From positions 496,001 through 560,000 of the forward strand of contig JABSSW010000019.1 of assembly GCA_018902385.1 (NCBI GenBank): a DNA stretch of 64,000 bases, in the 5' to 3' direction. Below the pieces are notes generated by a model. It searched no databases, was not told where the DNA came from, and worked only from the letters and a program-made list of their open reading frames with translations. A program made the translations under genes and the position numbers. Positions 35,781-49,499 of the stretch are shown one piece after another. The stretch comes from Physcia stellaris (taxonomy: Eukaryota > Ascomycota > Lecanoromycetes > Caliciales > Physciaceae). Position 1 is the first letter of the stretch. Every line of letters starts with the position of its first letter.

Positions 35781-37716
35781 AAAATTATCATCATAAAGAA
35801 AACGATAAACATGCGAAACAATTTATGCAAATTTCAAAAACTTCATTGATGATGAAAAACAGTGAAAAATTGAAAAGATTCTTGATAAAATGAATGACAA
35901 AAAAAGTATTTGATACAAAATCAAATGATTTGATTGAAATTCGAAATATAATCAATGATTACATGAAAATAAATTCAAAAATGTTTCAAATTTGATAAAA
36001 AAATACAATGAACGTGCGTCGCGCAAGCGCAAACGACGTCATTGATCAATTCAAAATTATTTATTTTGTTTCAATGTCAGCAATGATTTGATTTTTTCGT
36101 TCTATCGTTTAAAGCGATAAAAACGATGAAATCGTTTAACATCAACATATGATCACGAACAAAAAAAAATAAACAAACGTCAAACGTCAAACAAAGAAAA
36201 TTTATGAACAGAAAAAAAATCGCTTATTCATCGCATATTCATTTTGAATCGAAATCAAAATCGTTCGAAACGAACGAGTCGAAACTCAACGAATTCGAAA
36301 AATTCGAAATGTTCGAAAAATTCGTTTCATCGAAATTCATTTCGTTGATCGAAGTCGCAAAAAAAATTTTTTTCGAAATTTTCGATTTTTGAATCATCAT
36401 TTTTTGAACGAGAATTTTGTATTCAATCAATGCAAAAATGAAAATAAAAAATGTTTCGTTTGTTTATCGTCAATTGCGCATTTTTTTTCATCAGAAAATT
36501 CATCAACTTTTCATTTTTTTTTTTTCAATTTTTCATTTTTTTCGTCAATTTCATTTTTTTCGTTTTTTTTTTTTCTCAATTTCATTCAACAAATCAAACG
36601 ATTTGTTTTTTCGTTTTCGTCAATCGTTCGTCAAATTGATTCGTCAAAATCGTGACACGATTGATCGTTAATTGTGCGCGATTTGCGATAATCGAAATGT
36701 ATTCATGATTGCGACGTCATTGTTTCAAATTAACAATCGCATTTTTTTTTCGTTTTTCGATGCGAACGAAAATAAATTGATCGCGACGTTCGATTTTTGC
36801 GAATTCGCGCACGATTTTTCATCTGTTTTCGAAATCGTTTTGAGAATTGTGATTTGTTAACGTCGTCGCATCGCTTGCGCAAACAAATACATATCGAATG
36901 ACAAAAATTGAAATCGTGATGTTGAAAACGATATTTTTCGCAAATTTTCAAAACATCGCGAACGCACGCATGACGATCAAAACACGTTATATATACGAAA
37001 TTTTCGCAAATTATGACATGTTAATTTGTTGTTGTTGTTTGCGTTCGTGACGCGTGCGTTTCAAAATATTTACGTCGATTTTTTTTGAGAATCGATCATA
37101 GTTTGAAAGTAAATAGATTGTCGTATTGATGATTATATACATAAATAAACGTTGCGCAAACGTTGAAAAGTATTTTACGCGAAAAAAATTGTGATAAAAA
37201 AAATAAAAAAAAAAAAAAAAATGCGAGCAAAAAAAATTATTGATAAACAATATCGTGAAATTATCGACACGTTGTTTTCGCAATCGACGAAATTTCATGT
37301 TTATCAACAAAAAGATTCGCGTCGACGTTTCGATGAAATTGAATTTGAATTTCGTCATTCAAATTTTGATATTGACATTTCGATTTTCGATTTTGAAACA
37401 TTATCATTCAAGATTTGCATTGAAAACATGCTTTACGAAAATTACATTGAAAATTCTTTTTTTTTTGAACAAAAATTTGAAAGATTTTTAACGAGCTTTT
37501 GAACAAGCGATACATGAACGCAATGTGATATCGCACATGATATTTCTTGAAAATTTCTTTTTTTTCGTTTGTCTTCGGAATTTTGAAAGTTTTTTGATAC
37601 GAACTTCAATGAATTTTTTGAAACTTTACAGTCAAGACATTTACATGTTGTTTTTATCTATTGCATTGATATTGTTTTTATGCATTGAAGATCAACGCAC
37701 TGAGAAAAAAAACAAC
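35781..37716 (+). other. 3' region of element A without recognised function
   Basis: About 1.9 kb between the integrase remnant and the right LTR. Open stretches at 36204-36392 and 37191-37502 are Glu/Phe/Lys-rich and match no family I know. It may be a long 3' untranslated part or a lost additional reading frame. Confidence 0.5.
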
Positions 37717-38110
37717 TGTAATACGTTCGCGTTATCGAACAGTTAATTTATGCGTTAATTTTGAGTACGCGTTTGCGTAACGCAAATGTTTGACATTAAT
37801 AATGAAAATAATTCAAATGTCATAGTTATAAACGCACGTTTAATAAAGACGTCATGAATTGATGTCATAATCATGACGTTAATCAAAACGTCATAGCTAT
37901 TACGTCAGATACGAGTATAGATAAACTGTTCACTTTTTTTTTTTCGTTGAATTTCAACGATTAGTTTTACATTTACAATATTCATACGATCATTTGATAA
38001 TTAATAATTGAAATCTATTAAATTTCACGTCTTTCAATAACTCGATGCGCTATCGTAAAACTAATACATTATTGAAATCTGCTTTACGTCAACGCGTTTA
38101 GATTTTTACA
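37717..38110 (+). repeat. Right LTR of element A
   Basis: Pairs with 24033-24424; the differences are mainly C/T before T and, on the other strand, G/A after A. Confidence 0.92.
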
Positions 38111-38335
38111 AAATTTTTGAATCGATGTATGTTTCGATTTTTCGTAAATTCGATCAAATATCGTGTTTTAGAATTTTGCGATCAAAAACAATGCATTCAG
38201 ATTTTTTTTTTTCATTTTGTTTTTTTATCGCATGTTTTTTGCTTTTGATGTTGTTGTATTCGTTCAAAAAAATTTAATTTTTTTTTGTAAACGTGTTTCA
38301 AGATTTTTGAATATGTTCAAATCGATCGTTTTTGA

Positions 38336-38429
38336 TGTTACGAACATGTCTGACAAATAAATTTGACAAATAAATAAACGATATGATAAATGATTGAACA
38401 AATAAATCTGAATCGAATTATGTTTTAAT
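38336..38429 (+). repeat. First part of the split left LTR of B2
   Basis: Matches the first 94 bases of the B LTR and ends with TTAAT, the target duplication of element C. Confidence 0.88.
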
Positions 38430-38746
38430 TGTAAAACTCGTACTAGAAATAATATAATTTAATGAATTATTGACATCAAAAATGTATAATTTGAAATGTA
38501 ATATATTGATTTATTAATCGTTACAAAACAAATTACGTTTTGCAATTGTTTTTTATTCACATTTTATTTATTTAATCGTATGAATTCGATCGATTTCGAT
38601 TGACAATATGAATTTGTTGAATTTATCGTTGATCGAATTGTAAAATAATTGAAATTAATTTTTTCGAAATCATTCGAATTTCGATAATCGAATTGTTTGA
38701 CGAAATGCGAATCGCATTTTCGAAAATTTGAATTTTTATTTTTACA
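38430..38746 (-). repeat. Left LTR of element C
   Basis: 317 bases, TG...CA ends, pairs with 61903-62222. Because the element reads on the minus strand, this is its downstream LTR. Confidence 0.92.
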
Positions 38747-39249
38747 TACGTTTTTTTAAGCATCGAAATTTTTGAAATCAACATGTTAACAAAAATTTTG
38801 ACGTATTTTGTTTGTTTTGACGTGTTTTGTTTGTTTTGATTTTGTATTGATTTGAAAAATCATTATGATCGTGATTTTCGCATTTCGAAATATTTTTGTT
38901 CGAATTCAATAATCAATTTGCGTTAAAAATTTGAAAAAACATTTTTTTGAATGATTCAAAAAAAACATAATTTGATGAATCAATTGTTTGTTGTTTTTAT
39001 GATCGAATGTTTGATTTCGTATAATTCACAATTTTCGATATAATGATTGACAATTGATTTGTTGACAAAAAATTTTGAATTCGAACATTTTTTCATTTTT
39101 TTCATTTTTTTATTTCGAATATCAACATCGATATCATGAAAAAAAAATGTGTAAACGCGATAAACGTTCATTAATCGCGATCGCATTGATATTCAAATTT
39201 CGAAATTTTTTTTTATTTTATTTCACATTTTTATTCAACGATTTATCGT

Positions 39250-42133
39250 TCGATCAAATCGAACAACAATTTTTGAAAATGTTTTTGACACGATTCAGTT
39301 TTTCATGCGTCGTAAATTTTAAACAATAAATAACACACAAAATTTTTGAAAACGAAAATGTGTTAATATGCAATAAATATTTCAATTCATTTTTTTCGTG
39401 ATTTTCGATGATTTGTTTTTTTATTGACATCAAATTTTTTTGAATTTTCGTTGTGAAATTGTCGCAAAGTTTTTCGAAAATGTTTGACAAACGATGCAAA
39501 TTTTCAAATCGCGTTTTCATAATTTTTTCATTTTACGAAATAATAAAAATCGAATTCGTTGTAAAATTTGTTTGAAATTTCATTTGTTTTGAAAATTTTG
39601 TTGTTTTTGATGATTTCGATTTCATAAAATTTTTTCGTGATTTTCATTTTCATGTTTTCGTCGAATTCAATATTTTCAATTTGATAAAAAAATTCAAAAA
39701 ATGTGACGTATGCGCGTTTTTTTCTTTTTAAAATTAAATTTTTCAAAAAAAAAACGTGAAAAACGTCGTGAATGCGTCAACGTTTGAATAAATTTAAACG
39801 ATAAATTTGATTTTTTATAATTTTTAAAATTTGAAATGATTCAAAAAATTTTCATTTTAATTTTTTGTTTCGTTTAATTTTGATGTTTTTATCGTTCAAA
39901 TTCACGTAATTTTCGACGTTGTATGACATTGATTTCGTGCGTTCGTTTTTATACATCGTTTGTTGTTGTTGTGTCACGAATAAATTGTTTTTCAATATTC
40001 GAAATAATTCAATTAAATGTTCAACGTGTTTTTTTGCGAATTTGAATTTAATTTTTTTGTTTCATGTTTTTTCGAAAAACATGCGAAATGAATATTCAAA
40101 CATAATTTCGAACGAAAAAATGTTTGTAAATGCATGTTTGTTGTTGTTGTAAACGAACTCGATCATGAACAACAATTTTATTCAATCATTTTGTTCGAAA
40201 TTGACGAAAACACGAAAAAATTGTTTTATAACGTTGTTCATTCGCTCGATTTGTTCATCGATTTGAAAATGAAAAACGATTGACAATTTACGTTTGATTT
40301 TCAAAACGTAACACAATACATCGTTGTATTTGAACGTGAAAATGAAATTTTTGTCGATAACGATTGACGAAAAAAAATCGTGAAATCGAATGATTTCGCG
40401 AAATAAAATTTCGATCAAATTTTTTGCGAAAATCGTTTTAATTATTGATATGTAATGAATCATTTTCGTTAAACGATTCACAATCATTAAAATCGAATCG
40501 TAAATCGTTTCATTTCATGTTTTATTTGAAAAAAATTCTGTCACGAAATTCATGAAAAAATCAATTCATTTAAATTCAAAAATCGAAAAAAAAAAATTCG
40601 TCGTATGATTTGTGTCGTGCAATTTTATTTCGTTTGTAAACGACGCATGTTTCACAATGTTTTTAATTTGTTGTCGCATTTCAAAAATTTCGATAAAATT
40701 TTGATTCGATCAATAATATTTTCGACGTATCAATTTTAACGTTCGTTCGATGTCGAAATGATCAACGAACGAATTATCGTGATATACACGAATAACGTTT
40801 TCACGCAAATTTTTTGAAATGTAAACGACATCGTCGTAATACAAAAATTCATTTTTATGTTGTCAATTGTTTGTTTTTGTTTTCGAAATAATTAATTTTC
40901 GACATATTTCAAAAACGAATTGATTTTTAACGATCAAATCACGAACGAAATTCAACAATGAAAATGTTAATTCGTCGTTATATGTCGTTTTTTTCGTAAA
41001 ACAATTTGTATTCGAATTTTATGCATTGCGCATTCAAATACAATCGTTGATTTTAACACAAAAATTTTTCATTTTATGAATGTCACGTTTGATTTTTGTT
41101 CAATCGAATGTTTCGAATTTTTTGAATTTTTTGAATCGAATGTTTTCGAAACAACGTTGATTGAAATTCGATTTCGTTTTGAATTTTTTGAATCAAATGT
41201 TTTCGAAACAACGTTGATTGATTCGATTGTTAAATCATTTAAATGCGATCGACGTTTCATGTTATGTATCGCATTCATGAATCGTTTCATGACATACATC
41301 GCATTCATGATTTTGATCGCATTTATTCGCATTTTTTCGAAATGTTTCGAATTTGCGATTAATGATTTTTGCAATTGTTTCAAAATTTGACGATTGTTTT
41401 CGACGTTTTTTTCAATAATCATCATGTGATCAAATCGTTTGAAAATTTGTCAACAAAAATTTTTGTTATCGAGACGATAATCGATTAAAAAATTATATCG
41501 ATTCAATTTTTGAATTCATCGAATTTGACGTGACGACAATTTAATTGTGATTATAAATTGTTTCAAATTGCGATAATCAATAAAAACAAAAATTTGTTTT
41601 TTTGCGTTTTCGAAATAATGTTTTCATTGTTTGAACGAAATCACAATAATCAACAATTTTTTGTTATGAATTTCGTAATGATATTCGATCGAAATCAATT
41701 TGCGCGAAAAATACGCAACAAAATGTCAATGATTTTCGTCGTTTTGTTGACATAAAATGATTTCAAAAATTTTGTCGAATGCGTCGATTTCGATTCGAAT
41801 AACACGTTCGAAATCGAAATAACGTAAAATTGATGTTTCGATAAATGTTTTGCGAAATTGTTTGAAAATTTTCAATGTTTCGTTGATCAAAAAAATGTGA
41901 ATATTCGATAATTTGTTGCGATTTCGATTTTGATTTCGTTTGCGTTTATGAATATTTTTTCGAAATTTTTGTGATTTTTTAACATAACGATCAGAAATTG
42001 ACAATTTTATTGAAATGTTTGATGAATCGTCGATAAAAATTAGCGATATCGAAAAATTGCATGATGTCGAAAACGTTACGAAATATTGATCATTGTTGAA
42101 TAATTTCGATTTTTTTTTGTTTTGCATTTTCAT
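39250..42133 (-). pseudogene. pol remnant of element C: RNase H and integrase
   Basis: RNase H text (ILRYFDFERVIRIEIDAFDK near 41760-41830), an integrase zinc part, then integrase core (MIVNRLTKMIHYISI near 40440-40487, ending near 40182) and a tail to about 39250. A segment of about 60 bases is tandemly repeated near 41100-41220. Fossil, broken. Confidence 0.78.
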
Positions 42134-42173
42134 TTTTTGAAAAAAACGACGAATTCAAAAAAATTTATTTCGT

Positions 42174-42539
42174 TGTAACGATTCAAATCAGAATCGAGTA
42201 AACGACTTGCAACGATTCAAATCAGAAACGAATAAACGATTTTCAAATTTTGATTCAAATTTTAATGAATAGATTTCGACATATGCGTCGAATGACATAA
42301 TCAAAAAAGTTTCACAAACACTAATTTCGAAAACTGTGAAAATCACGAATAAATCATTTATTAGCGATATGCGATAGCCGTTGAAAATCTCGATAGAAAA
42401 TCGTCGAGTACATAATAAATCACGAATTCTGCTCTTGATGAAGCAGCGATTCGTCTGAATAACAAACACGTTGAATTGTAATTTTAATTTTAATCAATTG
42501 ATGTATACAAATCAATCTTTCAAAAAAAGAAATTTTACA
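42174..42539 (+). repeat. Left LTR of element D
   Basis: 366 bases; begins with two near-copies of a 27-base motif containing ACGATTCAAATCAGA. Pairs with 49051-49416. Confidence 0.92.
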
Positions 42540-43552
42540 TTCGAATCGCTATTATAATCATCACGATTTGCATTTCTCGATTGAAATTGATATACAATCC
42601 ATTTCGTACGAGTTACGATCAAAAATTTCAAATCATATGAAGTTTGCGATCGTTGCGCAGCAATTAACAATCACATTTCGTTTTGAAAATTTCACGAAAA
42701 ACATCATCGAAAATTCAATTCTATTCGCATTCAAAAATTTGCGAAATCTTCATCGTCAATTTTTTTTTTCATTGCATGTCAATGCGTGAAACAATAATAC
42801 GATGTCTGATTTAAAAAAGTGTTTCTGACACGATTCAGCTTTTCTACATCAATCCGAAATAAGTCTCGTAAAGCGCACGAAATGATCACATCACGAACTC
42901 GAAATTTCTACGAAATTCGAAATCAAATATCGCAACAAGCGAAAAAATTTCAATCAACATATCAAAAATCTCAGTATCAATCAATATCATCGAACGAGCA
43001 AATTAAAAGAACGAGATTATTTTTCTAGTTTGAATCGTCTAGAACTCATCGAATTCAATATCAATACTCAACAAAGAGACAAAGAATGCTTTTAGCAAAA
43101 AACTATAACATTTCTAATGCAATTTCATCACATTCAGAATTTACGACATTGATTTGCAATTTAACAAATGATTTGAAAATTTGTGACAAATCGACAACAT
43201 ATGTCGTCACTTTCAACGTCATCAACACATTCAAAATCGAATGTCGTTGCTCGAAAACGTTTTACATTTTGAGCGAACTCGATTTTTGCGTTGAAATTCG
43301 AAAAAGCGATTATCAAATCATTGTCAAGAAGATACAAATCAGCAATCAATTGAAACGCAAATGCGATCGCAATCACGATGCTTGACGACATAATAACGTC
43401 ATATCAAGTTCTCGCGAAACTAAATCGTCGAAAATCGAAAACGAGACAAACAAAATCAAGATATCGATACAACGCGAAAGATAAATTAAAAATTCGAAAA
43501 TAACACGACTCGAAAAAACGTGTTAAAAATCACATCAATACAATATGTGCGA

Positions 43553-43668
43553 GTATTCTTTAATGAGTCTGCTACAATGACGTATTTTCTAGTGAGTTTG
43601 TTACAATGACGTATTCTTTAGTGAGTCTGTTACAACGATGTATCTTTAATGAATTTGTTACAATGATC
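43553..43668 (+). repeat. Tandem repeat, 29 bp x 4
   Basis: Four consecutive copies of a unit beginning GTATTCTTTA and ending TACAATGAC, each 29 bases, with small differences. Non-coding; lies in the D interior. Confidence 0.85.
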
Positions 43669-46119
43669 GTATTTCATACAGATAACACGACTTCGAAGAA
43701 GCGTGTTTGTTGATCAAAAAGAAAAACACATATTCGTCAAATCAAGAAGAAAAGCATTTAATCAATCAAGAAAAATCGATTTTTGCAGAAAATATCGATC
43801 ATTTCATTATATTAATTGATTTGATTTTTCGACAGAGCGTTGTCATAGTTGAAAAGTTCGAATTTGCGTTTTTTGCATCGATGTATGCTCGTCATTTGCA
43901 ATCTTCGTCATTTCTCGTTTTTTTCATTCGATTGACATATTTTTTGAATTTGTCAAAGTCAAATTGTATGAACAGAAAGTCAATGAAATCGTCACGTTGA
44001 ATGAAACATTTGAAACACTCACGAAACGTCAATGATGCTCAACGCAATAAAAACTAATCATTTCGAAACGCAAATTCACTACTATATTTTCTATTGTTTA
44101 CAACGAAAACTGCTCGCGTAACGTTCGATGCAACATCGAATTGCTTCAAAGTCGATTTATTTTCAATTCGAAGAACAGCGCGTTTTAAATTTCATTGTTC
44201 TGAAAAGAATTTTTTCACAAAATTTTTGTCGTTATGATGAAATCGATCGTGAACGCTCAATATAACAGACAACTGACGCACGCAACGAGAAATGAATGTC
44301 TATTGCAAACAAAATGTTCAAATTTCGAAATGTCGATGATCATGCAAAACACGACTCGTTATATTTTCGTGTCAATGAACGAAGAAACGATCGAGATTCG
44401 AACGTGTATTTCAATTAACAAACAATCGATTTGTTCGATGACGTTGTCAAAACAGATGCGATTTAAAATAATGTGAATGTTTCGTTGCGAAATGCACAGA
44501 ACACGATTTTGAAAGAAAAACGCATGTGCTATTGAGACGTGCGATCATCAAAATCACAATATCGAATATTTGAAGTACGATTTTACTTTTTAGTCGTTCG
44601 TTGACGATTCAATATTACTAGTCGACGAGACTCGAATCGAATAGAACGAGCAATCAAATCTCGTCGTTGTCGTTGTCGTCGTCGTCGCGTGCAAAAATCA
44701 ACGCAAAAAGACGATATTTCGAATCTGTTACAGTCAATTCAGTCAAACGTTGTTTTTGATTTGATCAACGCGATCATTTCACGTAAAGAGACGTCGAATG
44801 CGAACTTGAACAAACAATTCAATGAGAACAGCTTGAGTCGTTCAGATCAATTCGTCACATGTATTTGACAGTTGAATCTCATTGTTTTTGCGAAAATCAA
44901 AAAAATCAATGTATTACGTTTCAAATCATCAACAATTCACGCGCAAAAAAGTTATCACGACGTTGAACGAATTGATCAATCATTTGAAACACGAGCTTTT
45001 ACAATTGATCGTGCTCGATGAATCAATGATATTCAATCGATTGTTGTATGAATCGTTGAATTTCGAAAAAACAAAGAGACAAAAAATCGAAAATCACAAT
45101 ATTCGAAAATTTTCGATGTTTCGAAATCATGAAAATATCATCAAAATATTGTCGTTTTTTTTTTTTAATTCTATTTTTTTGTCGATTGAATTTAGAAATC
45201 GCTGTTTCAAATCGAACAATGACTCAAGTTTTTGAAGAAACGAACGATCTCGCAAAAAAAGTGAAAAAACATACGATTCGTAATTGTTGATCTAGTTGCG
45301 AAAAACATTGACAAAATTATTTGAAAAATTTCAACACGAAATTTTTGTTTTCATTTCAATAAATCACGAAATCGTCATCGCATCGAATGCAATGAAATCG
45401 TCGTCATTTTAAATTATCGTCATCGCATCAAATGCGACGAATTCGAAATTGTGCGTTACAATTGTCGCATGAATATCAAAAGTATAATAATTCAAAAAGA
45501 CGAGAATGTTTGCAGAAAATCGTCATATTTCGCATCATTTTTCTAAAATCTCACAATAGCGAAATATTGTGAGAATCATGCTCATCGTAGCATGTAGTTT
45601 TGAGTAGATTGAAATCTCTATCACTGCGAGCTAGCAGCAAAATCATGTCAATGACATGAAATTTCAAATAATACGCGAACGTTCAGAATTTTCTGAAACT
45701 ATATGTCAACAGCGAATCAATCAAGCGAGTTGATTGACGTGCACTAAATAGAAATTGAACGATCAAAATTTTTTGAAATTTATGTCAATAGTGAATCAAC
45801 AAAATAGTTGATTGACGTGTACTAATGATTGACGAAACATACGTATTTGAACGCTTCAAAAAAATCGCAATACGTCATGATTTCAAAATAGATTTACGAC
45901 GAGAAGATTAATTTCTCGTCGATTTGATTTCTAAATGCTTTCAAACTCTTTGATTGTCACGCTTCGAAAGAGACTAATTATCTTCTACGAAGATGACGAG
46001 CACTGAAAAAGCAAACGATTGTAAATATTTTAATATTGCAACGTTGTCACAAAAATTTGCTGACAGAACGTCTAGATCGTTTCGATTATTTCGATGAAAG
46101 TTGTCGACGTGACAGATCA

Positions 46120-46340
46120 AGAGCACGATATGTTGATTAACATGTTTCGAACACGTAATGTTTGATTGACATGCTCGCAAAACAAAAATATCATGTTTGT
46201 TGACATGTTCAAATGCAAACAAAATGTTTGTCGACATGTTTCAACGACAAGAAACACGATATGTTTGTTGACATGTTCACAACGATATGTTTGATAGCAT
46301 GATTATCACGAACACGATATGTTCGCTCGTATGTTTGACT
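46120..46340 (+). repeat. Degenerate repeats of a GATATGTTTGTTGACATGTT motif
   Basis: About seven or eight irregular copies of a motif containing TGTTTGTTGACATGTT, itself partly palindromic (ACATGT), with further copies near 46850-46960. Spacing varies between about 20 and 45 bases. Found only in element D. Confidence 0.7.
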
Positions 46341-48305
46341 AAATATATCAAAAATTGTGCAATTGCAAACATTGCAATGCACTCAAACAAATTCTACGAA
46401 AAATTTCATTTCATTCTTCTGTATTGCAATATCATTAAATTAATTGTACGATGATTGCAATAAAACTATCACGAAATTTGAATCAATGTAAAACATTCAG
46501 AATTTAAATCAACAAGACACAATAAATCGAATTTCGATAAAACTATATCAAACAATTCGATCATCGAAGTTCGATGAATCAAAAAAACGATCAATCTGAT
46601 CACGTCATCATCAAATCTTCGATTGAACTCAACAAGTTTTTATTTTCGAATAGATTTTGAAGTGTGTGTACGATTGAACAAGTTGACGAGTTATATAAGC
46701 AAAAATCTGAAAAATAATTAATTTTGCAATTATTGATTTATTCATAACATTGTTTTTGCTATACATTTTTGATGTCACATTTCTCGCGTCTTACAGTCAA
46801 CATCATGATTTACACATCGAATGAGATTTGATTCATGCTTCAAAACACGATATGTTTATTGTCATGCTCAAGCAACAAAAACACAATATGTTTCGATGAC
46901 ATAATCATATAACAAAGTCACGATGTTCGATTGACAAACGCGATATGTTCGTTGACATGTTCGAAAATATAAACATTAAAATCAATCGAGAACAATGCTC
47001 GATACGAAACAGTTTCGCTTATTCAACAAAACTCGATGCATGTTTCAAAAAATGCAATTTTTGACGATTTCGCATCAAATCATGATGCGAACAAAATTTG
47101 ACTCGATCAAAATCTATTTCGATAAAATTTTCGTTTTTCAGAACTGACTTCGAGTCTGCGTGAGATAAACGACAATATTCATCAAAATGAATGCGTTTCA
47201 GTCGACGATTTTCGTCTGAAAACAATTGTGTTGAAAAACGCTCGTCGTCTTTCAGAAATCGTATTGCGACGAGTAAAAAACGTTAAAATCGATATGATGT
47301 TTGAATGTAAAATCGTCATATGTATTGTGAGTCAAAGATTCGTCAAGCAGTCTGTTGTCGTCGTCTACGAGTCATGAATGAAACGAGTAACGTATTGTTG
47401 ATTGTATGATTGCTAACGCGATTCATAATCATCAAATACGTCGTGAATAGTCAACGATCGTATTGTCGATGTGTTTAATGACTACGTCGATGTCGAACAG
47501 ATTTCTCGCTGATCAGATGTAACAATCGTGTATAACATATTTTCGCTCTTTGTTAAAAAGAAGCAATTCAAAAAAAAAAAAAGTCAACTATTCAACTATT
47601 TTTGCTACAATTCGTCAAAAAAACGTATTCAATTTTTAATGATTTGAACGATAATTCAAATTTTTGAATCGAACTGACTATCATGTCGATTTGACTATAG
47701 AATTTGCACTATCTAATAAAGCTATGAGATCTGTACGATCTTCATTGACGAGTCAAATACGTAAAACTGTTGCAGAATTAACTGCTGATCTTGAAATTCG
47801 AAACAAACAAAATTTTCAATACGTTTGAATGATCGAACAGTCTACATATTCATCGAACTATAATCACGATCGAATGTTGAAACTTCACGAAGAAATGCCT
47901 TGTCAATTTCACAATGAAAATCAAGCAAATTGTCGTCAGATGATTCAACATCGAGATCGAAACATTACTTTCAGATCGAAAATCAGATCGCCTTCAGCAG
48001 AATTCAGTGACAAGTATCGAAACTGAATATCATATTGACGAATTTTCTTATCAAGTCATAAATTGTCGAAATATTCATCGCAATTGAAATTAACGTGTTC
48101 GCAATCAACGTCGTCGTCAAAATAAATCAATTTCAAATTACAATATTTTGATCAAGTTTCGATCAAATGTTTGCAAACAAAAATTCAACAAATGCATTGC
48201 ACGAATCATCGAATCAACACATGATCGCGAAAATGTTTTCGTCATTTCAAATTTTTATTGAAAACATTTATTTATCTTTTTATTTTTTTATTGTTTCAGC
48301 AAATC

Positions 48306-48482
48306 GCGCATTTTTTTGTTCTGTTTTTCATCGAATTTTTCAGATTTTAACGAGACGCAAACAGAAAGCAAAAATTTCTTTTCGAATATTTGCAAAATTT
48401 CGCAAAGCATTTCATATCGATCATGCATTTTTTTGTTTTGTTTTTCATTGAATTTTTCAAATTTTAACGAAACATCGACAAA
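48306..48482 (+). repeat. Direct duplication inside D
   Basis: A segment of about 60 bases beginning GCATTTTTTTGTTCTGTTTT recurs about 120 bases downstream with a few C/T and A/G changes. Confidence 0.65.
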
Positions 48483-49050
48483 AAACGAAAAATCATTTAT
48501 TCTATTTAGCTATCGACGAAGCAAATTGTCAAAACTTCGATTATTTTTTTATTGATCGTCGTCGTCGTCGTCGTCGCGAAATGAATTAGTTTCAATTCGA
48601 AAATGATTTTCAATATATAAAACATTTTCAAATTTTCATATTTTTTTTTTCATCGTCATTTTCGAGACGACTTTCGAGAGCAAATTTCTTGAAAATGTCA
48701 CAAAACGATGATGTCATCAGCGAATGATGTTTGAAAATGACGATTTTCAAAATCGATCGTTGATTTGTGAACGTCAAACATGTTGCATGTTTCAATTATG
48801 ATTTTATTTATCGTCGTCGTTGCGAAATGAACTAAATTCGATTCGACAGTGATTTCGCTTTTCAATATTATATAAATCATTTCACATTTGCTTTTTTTTC
48901 TTTTTTCTTCTCATCGTTTTGTTTTTCAATGCAATCTCGACATCTGAAACATGATTCACGTGAAGACAAACTATGAGAGACGAACTCGATGTCATGAAAA
49001 ACGAAAAATTTTTAGATTTCATGAAATTTCGATCTCGTTGAAAAAAATAG

Positions 49051-49416
49051 TGTAACGATTCAAATCAGAGTCGAGTAAACGATTTGCAACGATTCAAATC
49101 AAAAACGAATAAACGATTTTCAAATTTTGACTCAAATTTTAGTGAGCAGACTTCGATATATGCGTCGAATGATGTAATCAAAAAAATTTCACAGACTTTA
49201 GTTTCGAAAACTGTGAAAATCACGAATAAATTTTTTATTAGCGATATGCGATAGCCGTTGAAAATCTCGATAGAAAATCGTCGAGTACATAATAAATCAC
49301 GAATTCTGCTCTTGATGAAGCAACGATTCGTCTGAATAATAAGCATGTTGAATTGTAGTTCTAATTCTAATCAATTGATGTTTGCAAATCAGTTTTTCAA
49401 AAGAAAAAAATTTACA
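49051..49416 (+). repeat. Right LTR of element D
   Basis: 366 bases, equal in length to the left copy; followed by TTCGT. Confidence 0.92.
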
Positions 49417-49499
49417 TTCGTCAACGAATCATTTGCATTTTTCAAAAACAATGTATAGTTTATTTTTTTAAAACGATCAAAAATTCATTTGATATCGTC

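Larger units (their letters stand above)
24033..38110 (+). mobile_element. LTR element A, Ty3/gypsy, broken, host to element B
   Basis: A fossil gypsy-type retrotransposon with LTRs of about 392 and 394 bases and a 5-bp target duplication AAATT on both sides (24028-24032 and 38111-38115). Excluding the inserted element B, it is about 7.4 kb. Parts in order are gag with a zinc-knuckle remnant near 25510-25552, a protease region, reverse transcriptase about 26440-26900, RNase H about 27130-27470, the integrase zinc-binding part about 28040-28190, then element B, then integrase core about 35005-35420 and integrase C-terminal part about 35500-35780. A 1.9-kb stretch without recognised function precedes the right LTR. 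It is broken with dozens of breaks, nearly all of the C-to-T type, so LTR divergence (roughly 8-10 percent by eye) cannot be read as a clock. Confidence 0.9.
42174..49416 (+). mobile_element. LTR element D, no recognisable polymerase, nested in C
   Basis: Two 366-base LTRs (TGTAACGATTC to TTTACA) at 42174-42539 and 49051-49416, flanked by a perfect TTCGT duplication (42169-42173 and 49417-49421), bound a 7.2-kb element inside the pol region of C. I find no gag zinc knuckle, reverse transcriptase or integrase text on either strand, only short unrecognised frames, so it may be a large non-autonomous derivative (LARD-like). The orientation given is nominal. The interior retains more CpT and ApG than A, B or C, which suggests later arrival or weaker mutation. 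It carries several tandem repeats, listed separately. Any coding capacity it had is broken. Confidence 0.85.

Noticed and set aside
24033-38110. Dating elements from LTR divergence
   Set aside because: Most differences are context-specific C-to-T changes from a mutation process, so a substitution clock is invalid; only nesting order is used.
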